Of a stretch of 64,000 nt of DNA, positions 46,243 to 56,400 are shown in pieces (position 1 is the stretch's first letter; the number at the start of each line of letters is the position of its first letter). Below the pieces are notes generated by a model. That model saw nothing but the letters and a program-made list of their open reading frames with translations. It did not search any database and was not told where the DNA came from. Where the stretch lies: assembly GCA_902793295.1 (NCBI GenBank), contig CADBDA010000007.1, positions 1 to 64,000 on the forward strand, written 5' to 3'. This DNA comes from an uncultured Bacteroidota bacterium. GTDB lineage: Bacteria > Bacteroidota > Bacteroidia > Bacteroidales > P3. Position numbers and translations under genes: made by a program.

Positions 46243-48735
46243 CTACGCCAGTATATCTCGCGATGCAAATTGGGCGGCGCGTAGCTTGTAGTAGGGGTAG
46301 CGGCCTTCGAAGTGGCGATACATCTCCGTGAGCGACTTCGGGCGGTCCTCGACAATGTACTCGATAATCTCGTCCAACTCCTCCGACGGCAGCAGCATGT
46401 CGACATCTATCGCTCCGGCTTCAAGGGCTTGCTGCAGGTGGCTGGCAACGGTCGACGGAGCCAATCCGCGCGTGGCGGCGACCTCCTCCATGCTCTTGCC
46501 TTCGACAAAAAGGCGCACACTCTCGACCCACACTGGCGACTTCTCGGCTTTGGAACGTGCGTTGCGACGCACCTCCTGCCCCATCGCATCTGCCACAACG
46601 GCTTGCTTGGGCACCTCGATGCCCTGTCGGCGTATGAAATTTTCCACCACCTCGACAATGGCGTCGCCAAACTGGCTGCACTTGGCTTTGCCTATGCCCG
46701 AAACCTCCATCAGCGCCTCCTTGGTGCGGGGCATCTTGGCCGCCACGCCTATCAGCGCCTTCTGCGTCAGTATGTGGAAGGCCGGCACATTCCGTTCGCG
46801 TGCCTCCTCCATGCGCCAATGCTTCAACAGATCCACCAGCTTCGGATAGCGCACATCGGGATTATCTTCCGCCACCTTGCGCTTGCGGCTCCGCTGCCGT
46901 TCCTTGGGTTGCTCCTTTTCCAACAGGAAGTCGACCTTGGCTTGGTTATACACCGCCGTCGAAAAACCCTCCGAACCTATACGGCCAAAACAGCGTTCCT
47001 TCACGCCGACGGCATCCCTGAAGGCTTCTGCCCATTCCTCCAGTTCTTCAGCTACGGCTTTGTTTTCCACCTCCACTTCCAGCAGCGTCGCTGCAACCAG
47101 ATTGATGCGTCCCAGTTGCTCGCCAAAGTATGCTACGCCCTTGGCTATCCGCTCGTTCAGCTGGGCGTTCGTCACATCGCCGCCCGTCTGCTGACGTATC
47201 TGCATCAGCTGCCGGTGGAATTTCTCCGACACGGTGAGCAAGTTCACCACCTGGGTGTCGTACAAGTCGGCCATCTTCTGCGCCTGCTGCGGATAGATGC
47301 GGACCAGATGTTGCATGAAGATGCGCCGCAACCGCTCGGCGGCATGGTTCAGCGCCGTGAAATCGAACAGCTCGTACACCTGCGCAAAATAGTATTCCGC
47401 CTGCGAACCGTCCAACTGCTGCTGCACCGTCTCCATGGTCGGAAACGAACGGTTGAATTCCACCACATCGGCATTGTCGAAGATGCAGCTGCCCGAAATG
47501 CGCGACTCCAGCACCAACCCCTCCAGCGTCCGGCAACGGCTCAGCGCCACATACACCTGTCCGAAGGTGAAGGCGTTTTGTGCATCGATGATAACCTTGT
47601 CGAATGTCAACCCCTGGCTCTTGTGCACCGTGATGGCCCATGCCAGCTTCAGCGGGTACTGCACAAAGGTGCCGTCGACTTTCTGCTTGATCTGGTTGTC
47701 CTTCGGATCGACCTCGTAGCGGATGTTCTCCCATCGCTCGCGGCTCACCACGATATGGTTGCCTTCGCGGTCGACAACGGCCACGCCCTGTTCCTCGTCA
47801 AATCCCTCCACGGTGGCCAGCTTGCCGTTGAAATAGGCGCCGCCCGAGGCGTCGTTCTTCACAAACATCACCTGCGCCCCTTTCTTCAGCACCAGCTTGC
47901 CCTCGGTGGGGAACGACCCCTCGGGGAAGTTGCCCTCCACCGTGGCCTTGAGTTCGAAGGGCCGGCCCTTCAGCGCCTCCAGTTTCCGACGGTTGACGTT
48001 GTCGGCCTGGTAGTTGTGTGTGGTCAGACGGATATACCCTTCGCTGTCGGGCGGGTCGAAACCGGGATGGCAGCGTTGGTTGAGTGCCTGCAGGGTCTCG
48101 TTGTCCAGGCGGTTCTCTCTGATGTTGTTCAGCAGGCCGATGAAGCGGGCGTCCTGTTGGCGGAAGATGTGCGTCAGCTCTATCGTGATGTAGTGCAGCT
48201 TCTGCAGCGCCTTGCTGTGGAAGAAGAATGGCGACGGGTACACCCGTTCCATCCAGGGACGCTCCTCGTCGGTAACCACCGGCGGCAGCTGGTGCACGTC
48301 GCCTATCATCAGCAGCTGCACCCCGCCGAAGGGCTTGCTGGAACGCCTGTATTTGCGCAGGGTCATGTCCACAGCATCCAGCAAATCGGCCCTCACCATG
48401 CTGATTTCGTCAATGATAATCAGGTCCACCGTCCTGATGATGCGTATCTTCTCTTTTCGCAGACTTCGATGCTTCTCGGGCATCTGGTATTCGGTCACCA
48501 ACTCCTTGACATCCGGCAGATAGAGGCAGAGCGGCAACTGGAAGAAGGAGTGTATCGTCACCCCCGCAGCATTCACAGCCGCCACGCCAGTCGGCGCCAG
48601 CACCACGCATCGCTTCCCTACGGTTTGCACTATTCGCCGCAGAAAAGTGGTCTTGCCCGTCCCTGCCTTACCGGTCAGGAAGAGCGAAACATTTGTCGTA
48701 GTGATATATTTTTCAGCCAGTTCGAGTGGTGCCAT
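46243..48735 (-). CDS. PIF1-like helicase with HRDC and HTH_40-type C-terminal domains
   Basis: This 830-residue protein has an SF1B helicase core: Walker A GKAGTGKTTFL (22-32), VVLAPTGVAAVNA, Walker B LIIIDEISMVRADLLDAVD and a late WAITVHKSQGLTFDKVIIDA (motif V, with VALSRCRTLEGL following). After about residue 500 come an alpha-helical linker, a helicase-and-RNase-D-like C-terminal (HRDC) stretch containing VSGIGKAKCSQFG, and a last helix-turn-helix domain (EEVAATRGLAPSTVASHL), as in HTH_40 proteins. This three-part layout is normal for Bacteroidota PIF1-like helicases. The ATG at 48735 is preferred to an upstream start at 48819. Confidence 0.9.
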   Translation of the reverse strand: MAPLELAEKYITTTNVSLFLTGKAGTGKTTFLRRIVQTVGKRCVVLAPTGVAAVNAAGVTIHSFFQLPLCLYLPDVKELVTEYQMPEKHRSLRKEKIRIIRTVDLIIIDEISMVRADLLDAVDMTLRKYRRSSKPFGGVQLLMIGDVHQLPPVVTDEERPWMERVYPSPFFFHSKALQKLHYITIELTHIFRQQDARFIGLLNNIRENRLDNETLQALNQRCHPGFDPPDSEGYIRLTTHNYQADNVNRRKLEALKGRPFELKATVEGNFPEGSFPTEGKLVLKKGAQVMFVKNDASGGAYFNGKLATVEGFDEEQGVAVVDREGNHIVVSRERWENIRYEVDPKDNQIKQKVDGTFVQYPLKLAWAITVHKSQGLTFDKVIIDAQNAFTFGQVYVALSRCRTLEGLVLESRISGSCIFDNADVVEFNRSFPTMETVQQQLDGSQAEYYFAQVYELFDFTALNHAAERLRRIFMQHLVRIYPQQAQKMADLYDTQVVNLLTVSEKFHRQLMQIRQQTGGDVTNAQLNERIAKGVAYFGEQLGRINLVAATLLEVEVENKAVAEELEEWAEAFRDAVGVKERCFGRIGSEGFSTAVYNQAKVDFLLEKEQPKERQRSRKRKVAEDNPDVRYPKLVDLLKHWRMEEARERNVPAFHILTQKALIGVAAKMPRTKEALMEVSGIGKAKCSQFGDAIVEVVENFIRRQGIEVPKQAVVADAMGQEVRRNARSKAEKSPVWVESVRLFVEGKSMEEVAATRGLAPSTVASHLQQALEAGAIDVDMLLPSEELDEIIEYIVEDRPKSLTEMYRHFEGRYPYYKLRAAQFASRDILA

Positions 48736-48846
48736 TCTTTGATGTTCAGGTAGGTAAAAGTAGTTCCGATTCAGGGCAACAGATGCTGTACGCAATGGCC
48801 CCAAACCATGATAGAGCAAACGTCCGCTCGTTCAATGCCCCGCCCC

Positions 48847-50403
48847 TTAGGAAATCGGCACGCGGCGGTCGAGGGTAAACGACATGGGCGACACCTTGAG
48901 CTGCGGTGCAAACTGCAGACGTTTCCATTCGTTGACGCGCACCTTACGCAGCACCTCGCGCACCAGGTCGGGGTCATATCCCTCTTCCACAATCTCTTCG
49001 CACGACAGTTCCTCTTCGATGTGGAGGTTCAGAATGGCATCCAGCACCGCATAGTCGGGCAACGAGTCGGAGTCTTTCTGGTTGGGACGCAGCTCGGCCG
49101 AGGGGGCCTTGGTGATGCTGTTGACGGGGATGAGCTCGCGTTCGCGGTTGATCCATTCCGACAACTCGTACACCTCGGTCTTGTACAGGTCGCCGATGAC
49201 CGAGATGGCGCCGCAGCTGTCGCCGTACAGGGTGCCGTAGCCCATGGCGGCTTCGCTCTTGTTGGTGGTGTTCAGCACGATGGCGCCAAACTTGTTGGCA
49301 TACGACATCAGGATGGTTCCGCGGATGCGTGCCTGCATGTTCTCTTCGGTAACATCCTCGGCGCGTTCGCCAAAGACGGGCTTCATCGTCTCCTTCAGCG
49401 TCTGGAAGCAGTCGGCGATGGGAACAATATGGTATTCAATGCCCAGATTGTTCGCCAGGTCTTCGGCATCCTTCACCGAATGGTCGGTCGAATATTGTGA
49501 GGGCATAAGTATGCCATGCACATTCTCGGGTCCCAGCGCCGCCACGGCCAGCGCGCACACCAGGGCGGAATCGATGCCGCCGCTCAGTCCCAGCACGGCC
49601 TTCTGGAAATGGTTTTTAACGAAATACTCGCGCAAACCCATTGTGAGGGCCTTGTAGACGAGTTCCACCGCTTCGGGCTTTTCGTCCTCGCAGGCGGTAA
49701 GCAGCTGCAGGTCGACCGTCTGGCGATGCTCCTCGAAATAGGGGAACTGGCACAACACCGAGCCCGCCGCATTGAGGGCCATGCTGCCGCCGGCATAGAG
49801 GAACGACCCTTCGCCACCCACACGGTTGACAAAGACCAGCGAGGCGTTGAGGTTCTCCACAATCTTATGCATGCGATAGCGGATGCTGTAGGGTTTCTTG
49901 TAGTCGAACACGTTGCAGCCGCAGCAGATAATCATGTCGGGTTGTTCGGTGTGGCTCTTCGACAGCTCTTTCAGGTCCTCGTAGAAGCCGATGGCAATCT
50001 GCTGCCCCTGGTAGTTGACCATCTGGACGCCTTCGCCGCGAACGAAATACTTCTGCTCGTCGGGTGCCAGATATTTCTTGGTGATGATGGCTCGTATGGC
50101 GTTGTTCTGCACAAAGACGATGGCGTTGCAGAGCCCCTTGTCCTGCACCTGCAGCGGCATGCCGATCAGGAAGGCCTTGTGCTCCGAATGCTGAATGCAC
50201 TCCTGCAGCGCCGCCTGGGCGCGCTTCTGCAGGTCGGTGTAGGCAGCCGATCCGAACAGCGGATAGCCGCACAGCGTGCATGCCGGAAAGACCGTCAGCA
50301 ATGCGTCTCTCGCTTCGGGAGAATCTATTTCCTCAAGAATCCACTTCAGGTTCTCTTCAGGATTATTGGTGATGATGTTGTGTTGTACAATATGAACGTT
50401 CAT
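48847..50403 (-). CDS. nadE: NAD+ synthetase with a degenerate glutaminase domain
   Basis: This 518-residue enzyme makes NAD+ from deamido-NAD+ and ATP. The C-terminal synthetase domain is intact, with the P-loop LGLSGGIDSALV (271-282), the GTLYGDSCGAISVIGDLYKT segment and KAPSAELRPNQKDSDSLP. The N-terminal nitrilase-like domain, which would supply ammonia from glutamine, lacks key residues: the catalytic Glu of the FPE motif is Ala (FPACTLCGYP, A41) and the catalytic Cys of the CED motif is Tyr (GFYEDL, Y141). Only the lysine in KKYL (K109) remains. I infer that it uses free ammonia. The gene lies 108 bases downstream of radA and 111 upstream of the helicase gene on the same strand. Confidence 0.9.
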   Translation of the reverse strand: MNVHIVQHNIITNNPEENLKWILEEIDSPEARDALLTVFPACTLCGYPLFGSAAYTDLQKRAQAALQECIQHSEHKAFLIGMPLQVQDKGLCNAIVFVQNNAIRAIITKKYLAPDEQKYFVRGEGVQMVNYQGQQIAIGFYEDLKELSKSHTEQPDMIICCGCNVFDYKKPYSIRYRMHKIVENLNASLVFVNRVGGEGSFLYAGGSMALNAAGSVLCQFPYFEEHRQTVDLQLLTACEDEKPEAVELVYKALTMGLREYFVKNHFQKAVLGLSGGIDSALVCALAVAALGPENVHGILMPSQYSTDHSVKDAEDLANNLGIEYHIVPIADCFQTLKETMKPVFGERAEDVTEENMQARIRGTILMSYANKFGAIVLNTTNKSEAAMGYGTLYGDSCGAISVIGDLYKTEVYELSEWINRERELIPVNSITKAPSAELRPNQKDSDSLPDYAVLDAILNLHIEEELSCEEIVEEGYDPDLVREVLRKVRVNEWKRLQFAPQLKVSPMSFTLDRRVPIS

Positions 50404-50511
50404 TATTTTAATATTGAGTGTTGCTTATGATGAATTATGACTCGAATTGATTCATTAAAAAATTGTGACGCCTCGTCCCAAGTTTTCGTTTTCGTTATCG
50501 TTTTCGTCCAA

Positions 50512-51891
50512 TCACGCAAACAGCGACCGGAAGGCTTCCTCTATCACCGACACCTCCACAATCTCGATGCCGAAGCGTTTCTTGTTCAGCGAGCGGGCGT
50601 TGTATTTCGAGATGAATATCTTCTCGAATCCCAACCGGTCGGCCTCGGCAATGCGGTGTTCCACACGGCTTACGGGTCGCACCTCGCCGCTCAACCCCAT
50701 CTCTGCGGCAAAGCAGAATCGGGGCGAAATGGGGATGTCCACATTCGACGAAAGGATCGACCCCGCCACAGCCAGGTCGATGGCAGGATCGCTGACGCGG
50801 ATGCCGCCGGCAATGTTGAGGAACACATCCTTGGCTCCGAGCTTGAATCCGCAACGCTTCTCGAGCACGGCCAACAGCATCGAGAGGCGTCTGAAATCGA
50901 AACCGTTGGCGTTGCGCTGTGGTGTGCCGTAAACGGCCGACGACACAAGCGACTGCACCTCGATGAACATCGGACGGGCACCCTCAAGCGTGGCGGCAAT
51001 GGCACATCCGCTGAGGTTCTCGTCGCGCTGCGAAAGGAGGAATTCCGAAGGATTGGCCACCTCCTTCAGCCCGTCGCCCTGCATCTCGAAGATGCCGATT
51101 TCGGCGGTGGAACCGAATCGGTTCTTCAACGAGCGCAGCAGACGGTAGCCGTAGTTGCGGTCGCCCTCAAACTGCAGCACGCAGTCGACGATATGCTCCA
51201 TCACCTTGGGGCCGGCCAGGGTGCCGTCCTTCGTAATGTGACCCACCAGCAACACGGGCACCGCCCGCTCTTTGGCAAAACGCTGAAATTCGGTGGTGCA
51301 TTCGCGTATCTGCGAGATGCTGCCGGCCGACGAGTCGATGCTTTCGGTGCAGATGGTTTGTATCGAGTCGACTATCAGCATGTCGGGCTTCAGGGCTTCC
51401 ACATGTTCGAAGATGCGCTGGGTGACCGTCTCGCTGACCACGTACAGCTCGCCGACATCCTTCCTGCCTTCGCCGCACAAGCGGTCGGCGCGCATCTTTA
51501 TCTGCTCTTCGCTCTCCTCGCCGCTGACGTAGAGGATACGACGGCCGGGGATGCTCAGCGCCGTCTGCAGCAGCAGGGTGGACTTGCCGATGCCCGGTTC
51601 GCCTCCCAACAGCAACAGCGAACCCGGAACGATACCTCCGCCCAGCACGCGGTCAAACTCAGCACAATGCGTGGCTATGCGCTGCGTCTCGCTGGTGGTC
51701 ACCTCATGTATCAGCTTCGGCCGCGATGCGGCTCCAGCCACCGTTCCCCGACTTGCAGCCGCAGTCTTAACGGCCTGAACCACCTCTTCCTGCATGGTGT
51801 TCCACTTCCCGCATTCCGGACATTTCCCCAGCCACGAGCTGGATTGGTATCCGCATTCGCTGCAAAAAAAATAGGACTTCGGTTTCGCCAT
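50512..51891 (-). CDS. radA: DNA repair protein RadA
   Basis: This 459-residue protein helps recombination-dependent repair and branch migration. It has the N-terminal zinc finger with C10, C13, C24 and C27, a Walker A GGEPGIGKST (96-105), the RadA-specific KNRFG (256-260), and a C-terminal Lon-protease-like domain with GGIRVSDPAIDLAVAGSILSS. Length is normal. It lies between nadE and the U32 gene on the minus strand; no shared function is implied. Confidence 0.97.
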   Translation of the reverse strand: MAKPKSYFFCSECGYQSSSWLGKCPECGKWNTMQEEVVQAVKTAAASRGTVAGAASRPKLIHEVTTSETQRIATHCAEFDRVLGGGIVPGSLLLLGGEPGIGKSTLLLQTALSIPGRRILYVSGEESEEQIKMRADRLCGEGRKDVGELYVVSETVTQRIFEHVEALKPDMLIVDSIQTICTESIDSSAGSISQIRECTTEFQRFAKERAVPVLLVGHITKDGTLAGPKVMEHIVDCVLQFEGDRNYGYRLLRSLKNRFGSTAEIGIFEMQGDGLKEVANPSEFLLSQRDENLSGCAIAATLEGARPMFIEVQSLVSSAVYGTPQRNANGFDFRRLSMLLAVLEKRCGFKLGAKDVFLNIAGGIRVSDPAIDLAVAGSILSSNVDIPISPRFCFAAEMGLSGEVRPVSRVEHRIAEADRLGFEKIFISKYNARSLNKKRFGIEIVEVSVIEEAFRSLFA

Positions 51892-52061
51892 AATATTTAC
51901 AAATGTCTGTTTCTGTGCATATTCGCATTAATCCTACAAGGAAATGCCATTCCAAATAGGGATACAAAAATACGAAAAAAAAGCATTACTGCAAAAAACG
52001 CTTCGACCACGACCGTCGATACAGTATCGCGCCAACAGCCGTCGCGTCGGCCGGAGCGTCA

Positions 52062-53306
52062 TCAAAATTCGTCAACCACCTTGTCCACACGATACAGCTT
52101 GTCGCCGCGGCGCAAGGGCTGCGTGGTGGCAAAGCTGAACCGCTCGCCCTGATGCACTTCAGCAACAGGATCGCGCTCCAACCGCAATTCCGCTATTGTG
52201 GTGCGGTAAACGCCGGTCGTTTCGCCTATCACCATCACCGTGTCGCCGGGTTTCAGCGTCTCGGCCGTCTGTATTTGGGCTTCGGCCACCCCGATGCGGT
52301 TGAAATAGTTCTTTACCAAACCCAGATAGACCTTGTTCTCAGTGGCTTGCGAACCGTAGCGCTCACTCCATTCGCCCATCTTGCGACCCATGTAGTAGCC
52401 GTCCCAGAAACCTCGGTTGAAAACCGTGGCCAGCCGTTCCTTCCAAGCGCCGATGCGCTCGGGTGTGTAGGTACCGTCGGCTATGGCCTGCACAGCTTCC
52501 TTGTAGCATTCGGTGACCGTCTTCACATAGTCGGCGCTGCGTCCGCGGCCTTCGATTTTGAGGACCCGCACGCCGGCTTTCACTATCTTGTCGAGAAAAT
52601 CTATGGTGCAGAGGTCCTTGGGCGACATGATGTACTTGTTGTCGACCACCAACTCGGTGTCGCTCTCAAGGTCTTTGACCAGATATTCACGTCGGCACAG
52701 CTGCAGGCAGGCGCCACGGTTGGCGCTGTAGTTGTAGTTGTCAAGGCTGAGGTAGCACTTGCCGCTTACGCTCATACACAATGCTCCGTGGGCAAACACC
52801 TCTATCTGAGCCAGTTCTCCCTTAGGTCCGCGAATGTCGTTGTCGCGAATAAACTGTGTGATTTCGGCCACCTGGCGCAGCGGTAGCTCTCGGGCGGTGA
52901 CCATCACGTCGGCAAACTGGGCGTAGAAGCGCACAGCCTCGATGTTGCTGATGTTGCACTGGGTCGAGATGTGCACCTCGACGCCGACGCTGCGGGCGTA
53001 GGTGATAACGGCAAGGTCGCTCGCTATGATGGCGCTCACCCCTACCCTTTTGGCGGCATCGACCAGTTGGTGCATCTCGTCGATTTCGTGGTTATAGATG
53101 ATGGTGTTCACCGTCAGATAGGTACGCACACCATGCTGATGGGCTATGGAGCATATCTTCTCCAAATCCTCCAAGCCGAAGTTGGCTGCCGAGCGCGACC
53201 GCATATTTAAGTTGCCGATGCCGAAATAGACGGCGTCGGCACCTGCCTGTATCGCCGCCGTCAAGCTCTCGTATGAGCCTACCGGCGACATAATTTCTAT
53301 TTTCAT
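52062..53306 (-). CDS. U32 peptidase family protein (TrhP/RlhA-like)
   Basis: This 414-residue protein carries the U32 signature EVFAHGALCMSVSGKCYLS (169-187, C177 and C184) followed by NRGACLQLCRREY (197-208, C200 and C204); four cysteines bind an iron-sulfur cluster in this family. The N-terminal TIM-barrel starts MSPVGSYESLTAAIQAGADA. Members such as TrhP and RlhA hydroxylate tRNA or rRNA using prephenate, so RNA modification is more likely than proteolysis. The ATG at 53306 is preferred to an upstream ATG at 53330. It is divergent from the giant surface gene at 53493. Confidence 0.9.
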   Translation of the reverse strand: MKIEIMSPVGSYESLTAAIQAGADAVYFGIGNLNMRSRSAANFGLEDLEKICSIAHQHGVRTYLTVNTIIYNHEIDEMHQLVDAAKRVGVSAIIASDLAVITYARSVGVEVHISTQCNISNIEAVRFYAQFADVMVTARELPLRQVAEITQFIRDNDIRGPKGELAQIEVFAHGALCMSVSGKCYLSLDNYNYSANRGACLQLCRREYLVKDLESDTELVVDNKYIMSPKDLCTIDFLDKIVKAGVRVLKIEGRGRSADYVKTVTECYKEAVQAIADGTYTPERIGAWKERLATVFNRGFWDGYYMGRKMGEWSERYGSQATENKVYLGLVKNYFNRIGVAEAQIQTAETLKPGDTVMVIGETTGVYRTTIAELRLERDPVAEVHQGERFSFATTQPLRRGDKLYRVDKVVDEF

Positions 53307-53385
53307 TTCAGATTCTTTTGTTTCATACAAACGCGTTTTAATGTTTTTTATTATTTTTTTTTATGTTCAAAAGCATAAAAAAATG

Positions 53386-53393
53386 TATTTTTG
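53386..53393 (+). promoter_or_regulatory. -7 box of the first giant surface protein gene
   Basis: TATTTTTG at 53386-53393 matches the TAnnTTTG element; transcription would start near 53400, leaving a leader of about 90 bases. The -33 element is unclear. Confidence 0.55.
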
Positions 53394-53492
53394 CAACGCT
53401 TTTTTGAGGATAAAAGCCAACTACTATATATATAAATATACATCTAAATATAAATCTTTCAATTTCTTACAGAAAGGAGCTGAACAAGCCAA

Positions 53493-56400
53493 ATGACTAC
53501 AAAAACATCCAAAAAACTAACAATTCTTCTTTTTTTATACTCATTTCTTCTGTCATTTCAAGCGCAGGCGCAAACCAACATCACCTCGCTGAGTCAAATT
53601 ACAGATGCTGAAGGCCACTATGTCATTACGCAGGACATAACCGGCGGCACTCCCGGCGTTTCTTCTTTCAGCGGCACCCTCGAGGCCGCCATCGACCCAG
53701 CGACAAAGATGCCTTACCGCATCAACAATCTTAGTGTTCCTCTTTTCACCACCCTCACCGGCACGGTGAAGAATCTGGTGATTGAGAATGTCAGCATCAG
53801 TCAAACCGGTCAAGTTGGAGCCATCGCTTGCACCGCTACCGGCTCTGCACGCATCTACAACGTGGGTATCCTTGGAGGTACGGTGGCCAGCACAGGCACA
53901 TCTACTGCCAACGATGCCACCGACTGTTGTGGCGGTCTCGTGGGCCTTCTTGACGGCAATTCCAATGCGTCGAATGAGCCTCGTGTGATCAATTGCTACT
54001 CATACGCCGACATCACCGGTGGTAACTTCGTGGGCGGCATTGTAGGCTACAACAATTACTCAACCAATAGTACAAACCGACGTTCGATGGTCTTTGCTTG
54101 TGTGTTCTATGGCGACATCACGGACGGTGACAGCATATCTCCCATCTACAACGGCAAGATAATCAGCAACGCTGGTGACAAGGGAGTGAGCAACTTCAAC
54201 TATTTTCGTCTTGAAGCCCCATATGTGCAACCAACTGGTGTAGCCTACAACTGCGCCCTTGGTGCCGAAGACCGTTTTCTGAAGCGTTTCGAGTTTTACC
54301 GTCACCTCCTCAACGGCCAGCGCAAGCTGGCAGGCTGGTGGGCCACGGGCACCTACAGCGGCAGTGATATGCTGAAATGGGTGCTGCTGCCCGACAGTCT
54401 CGGCACCGACCATCCCTATCCGGTGTTGATGCAGCAGGGCAAGTACCCTTCGGTGGTGAACATCGATGCCGAGAATGCCATCACCGGCAAACCGCGCAAC
54501 CAAGGCGGCAAGCTGGGAGAGCTGACGGTGAATATTCAGATGGGCGATGGCGCAGTATACCAGAGACCTTCGGGAGCTGCAATTACCACCTCACAACTAA
54601 CCCTCAACATCACTGACAAGGACACTGCTCATTTCAACTTTAACTACTACAAGGTGCAGCTGCCCTACTATAACGACGTAGGCACGAAGAACTACAATGG
54701 CAACCGCGTGGTGACGGGTTGGAAGATTGTCAGCATCACTGGTGGTACGCCTGGTACCTTCAGCACCAGCACTGCTGATGCACCGAGTTTTAACTTCGCC
54801 GACCGCAACTGCACCAACAAGGACCTCTACTCCGTCAGCGGACGCATCTTCAACCAAGGTGCCTACTGGGATGTGCCCGAAGGGGTAACGGAAATCACTA
54901 TCGAGCCTTACTGGGCCAAATGCGTCTATCTGGCCGACCAAAACGCCGACAAGGTGTATAATACGGCAATGGGGACAGAATATAATGTCCTTAATGTGGG
55001 CGGCGGAAACATCTATACTAACGGTGACGCATCTTTTAACAGCCAGATTGTTTTCACCACGATAGGTAATGCCATCGCAAGTTCGGGCACGGCACTTTAT
55101 TCGGGTATCAACGAGGCGACGAGGAAGGGACAATCCGTTTATGACTATGCCGTGGTGCTTGTGGGCAATTATCACCATATTGCATCTATATCGGCAGATG
55201 AAAGCAAACCCTATACAGTTACCTCTGTCGACCTTGATGGCGACAACGAGCCGGACTATTCCTTTATGCTTCGCTTCAATGGCCGAACTGCATTTCATCC
55301 TTTGAGATACGATTTCCTGAACCTTATAGGTCTCGGTATGGCGCAGAAGTCTACGGGTGGAACGGGTTCATACAACTTTGGTATTATGCAGCCTAAGTAC
55401 TGGTTCGAGGTGACAAATACCGCTCTCTTTCGCGTTACCCAGTTCGAGTACGACCGTAGCGACCGTGGCACTTTTCCATATATTGTGCAAGGTGGTGTGA
55501 TGGAGCAATGGGTGAGTGGCCAGAGCAACAAAGTTGCAAACAAGACCACCTATTTCCTTGTTGGCGGCAACGTATGGTTCAAGGAGTTCCATCGCGGCAC
55601 CCACCAGGATTATACATATCAATCGAAACATCCACCTGTATCGGTCACGGGTGGCGACTACGACGAGTTCTATCTTACAGGTCTCTATCGAGGCGATATC
55701 ACCAGCTATGCCGACAATGCCGAATGTTACATCAACGGAGGCCGCTTCGGCACTGTAGCCGGTGCTGCTATGGAGGGCTTGGGCAAAGCCAATGGTGCCG
55801 ACAACACGGGCAACATCACCTGGCAAGTGCAGAATGCCGACATCCGTGAATTCTTTGCCGGTGGTATCAATGCTGCCCAACCGGTGACAGGTAATCTTAG
55901 TACCACAATTACAGGTGGTTATATCGAGTTGTACTGCGGCGGCCCCAAGTTCGGCGATATGAGCGTCGGAAAGACGGCAACCACTACGGCTACGGGCTGC
56001 ACCTTTGGTACTTTCTTTGGAGCTGGATATGGAGGCAACTCCTACAGCCGTCAGGCACCATACAACCATAACAATATAATAAACTTTCCCCATAACAATG
56101 CTCAGGCTGGTAACGACGCTTCTTGGAACGCTTGGTTGAGTCGATTCTACACTCAGTCCTACAACTCCACTTACGGCGGTGTCTCCACCCAGTTTAATTA
56201 CCAGTTCCTGCCTATGTCTGGTAATGCTGACAACTGTGCCCGTATTTTTGTGGAATATGTGAAGTTCTCGCTGGCCACCTGCCGCGATGTCACCACAACG
56301 TTGACGGGTTGCACCATCTTGAATGACTACTATGGCGGCGGTAGCCTTGGCGCGGTTAACGGCCCAGCCTCATCCACCCTTGACAGTTGCACCGTGAACG

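Noticed and set aside
46312..48753. 813-codon plus-strand frame antisense to the helicase gene
   Set aside because: No known domain; the helicase motifs on the minus strand are clear.
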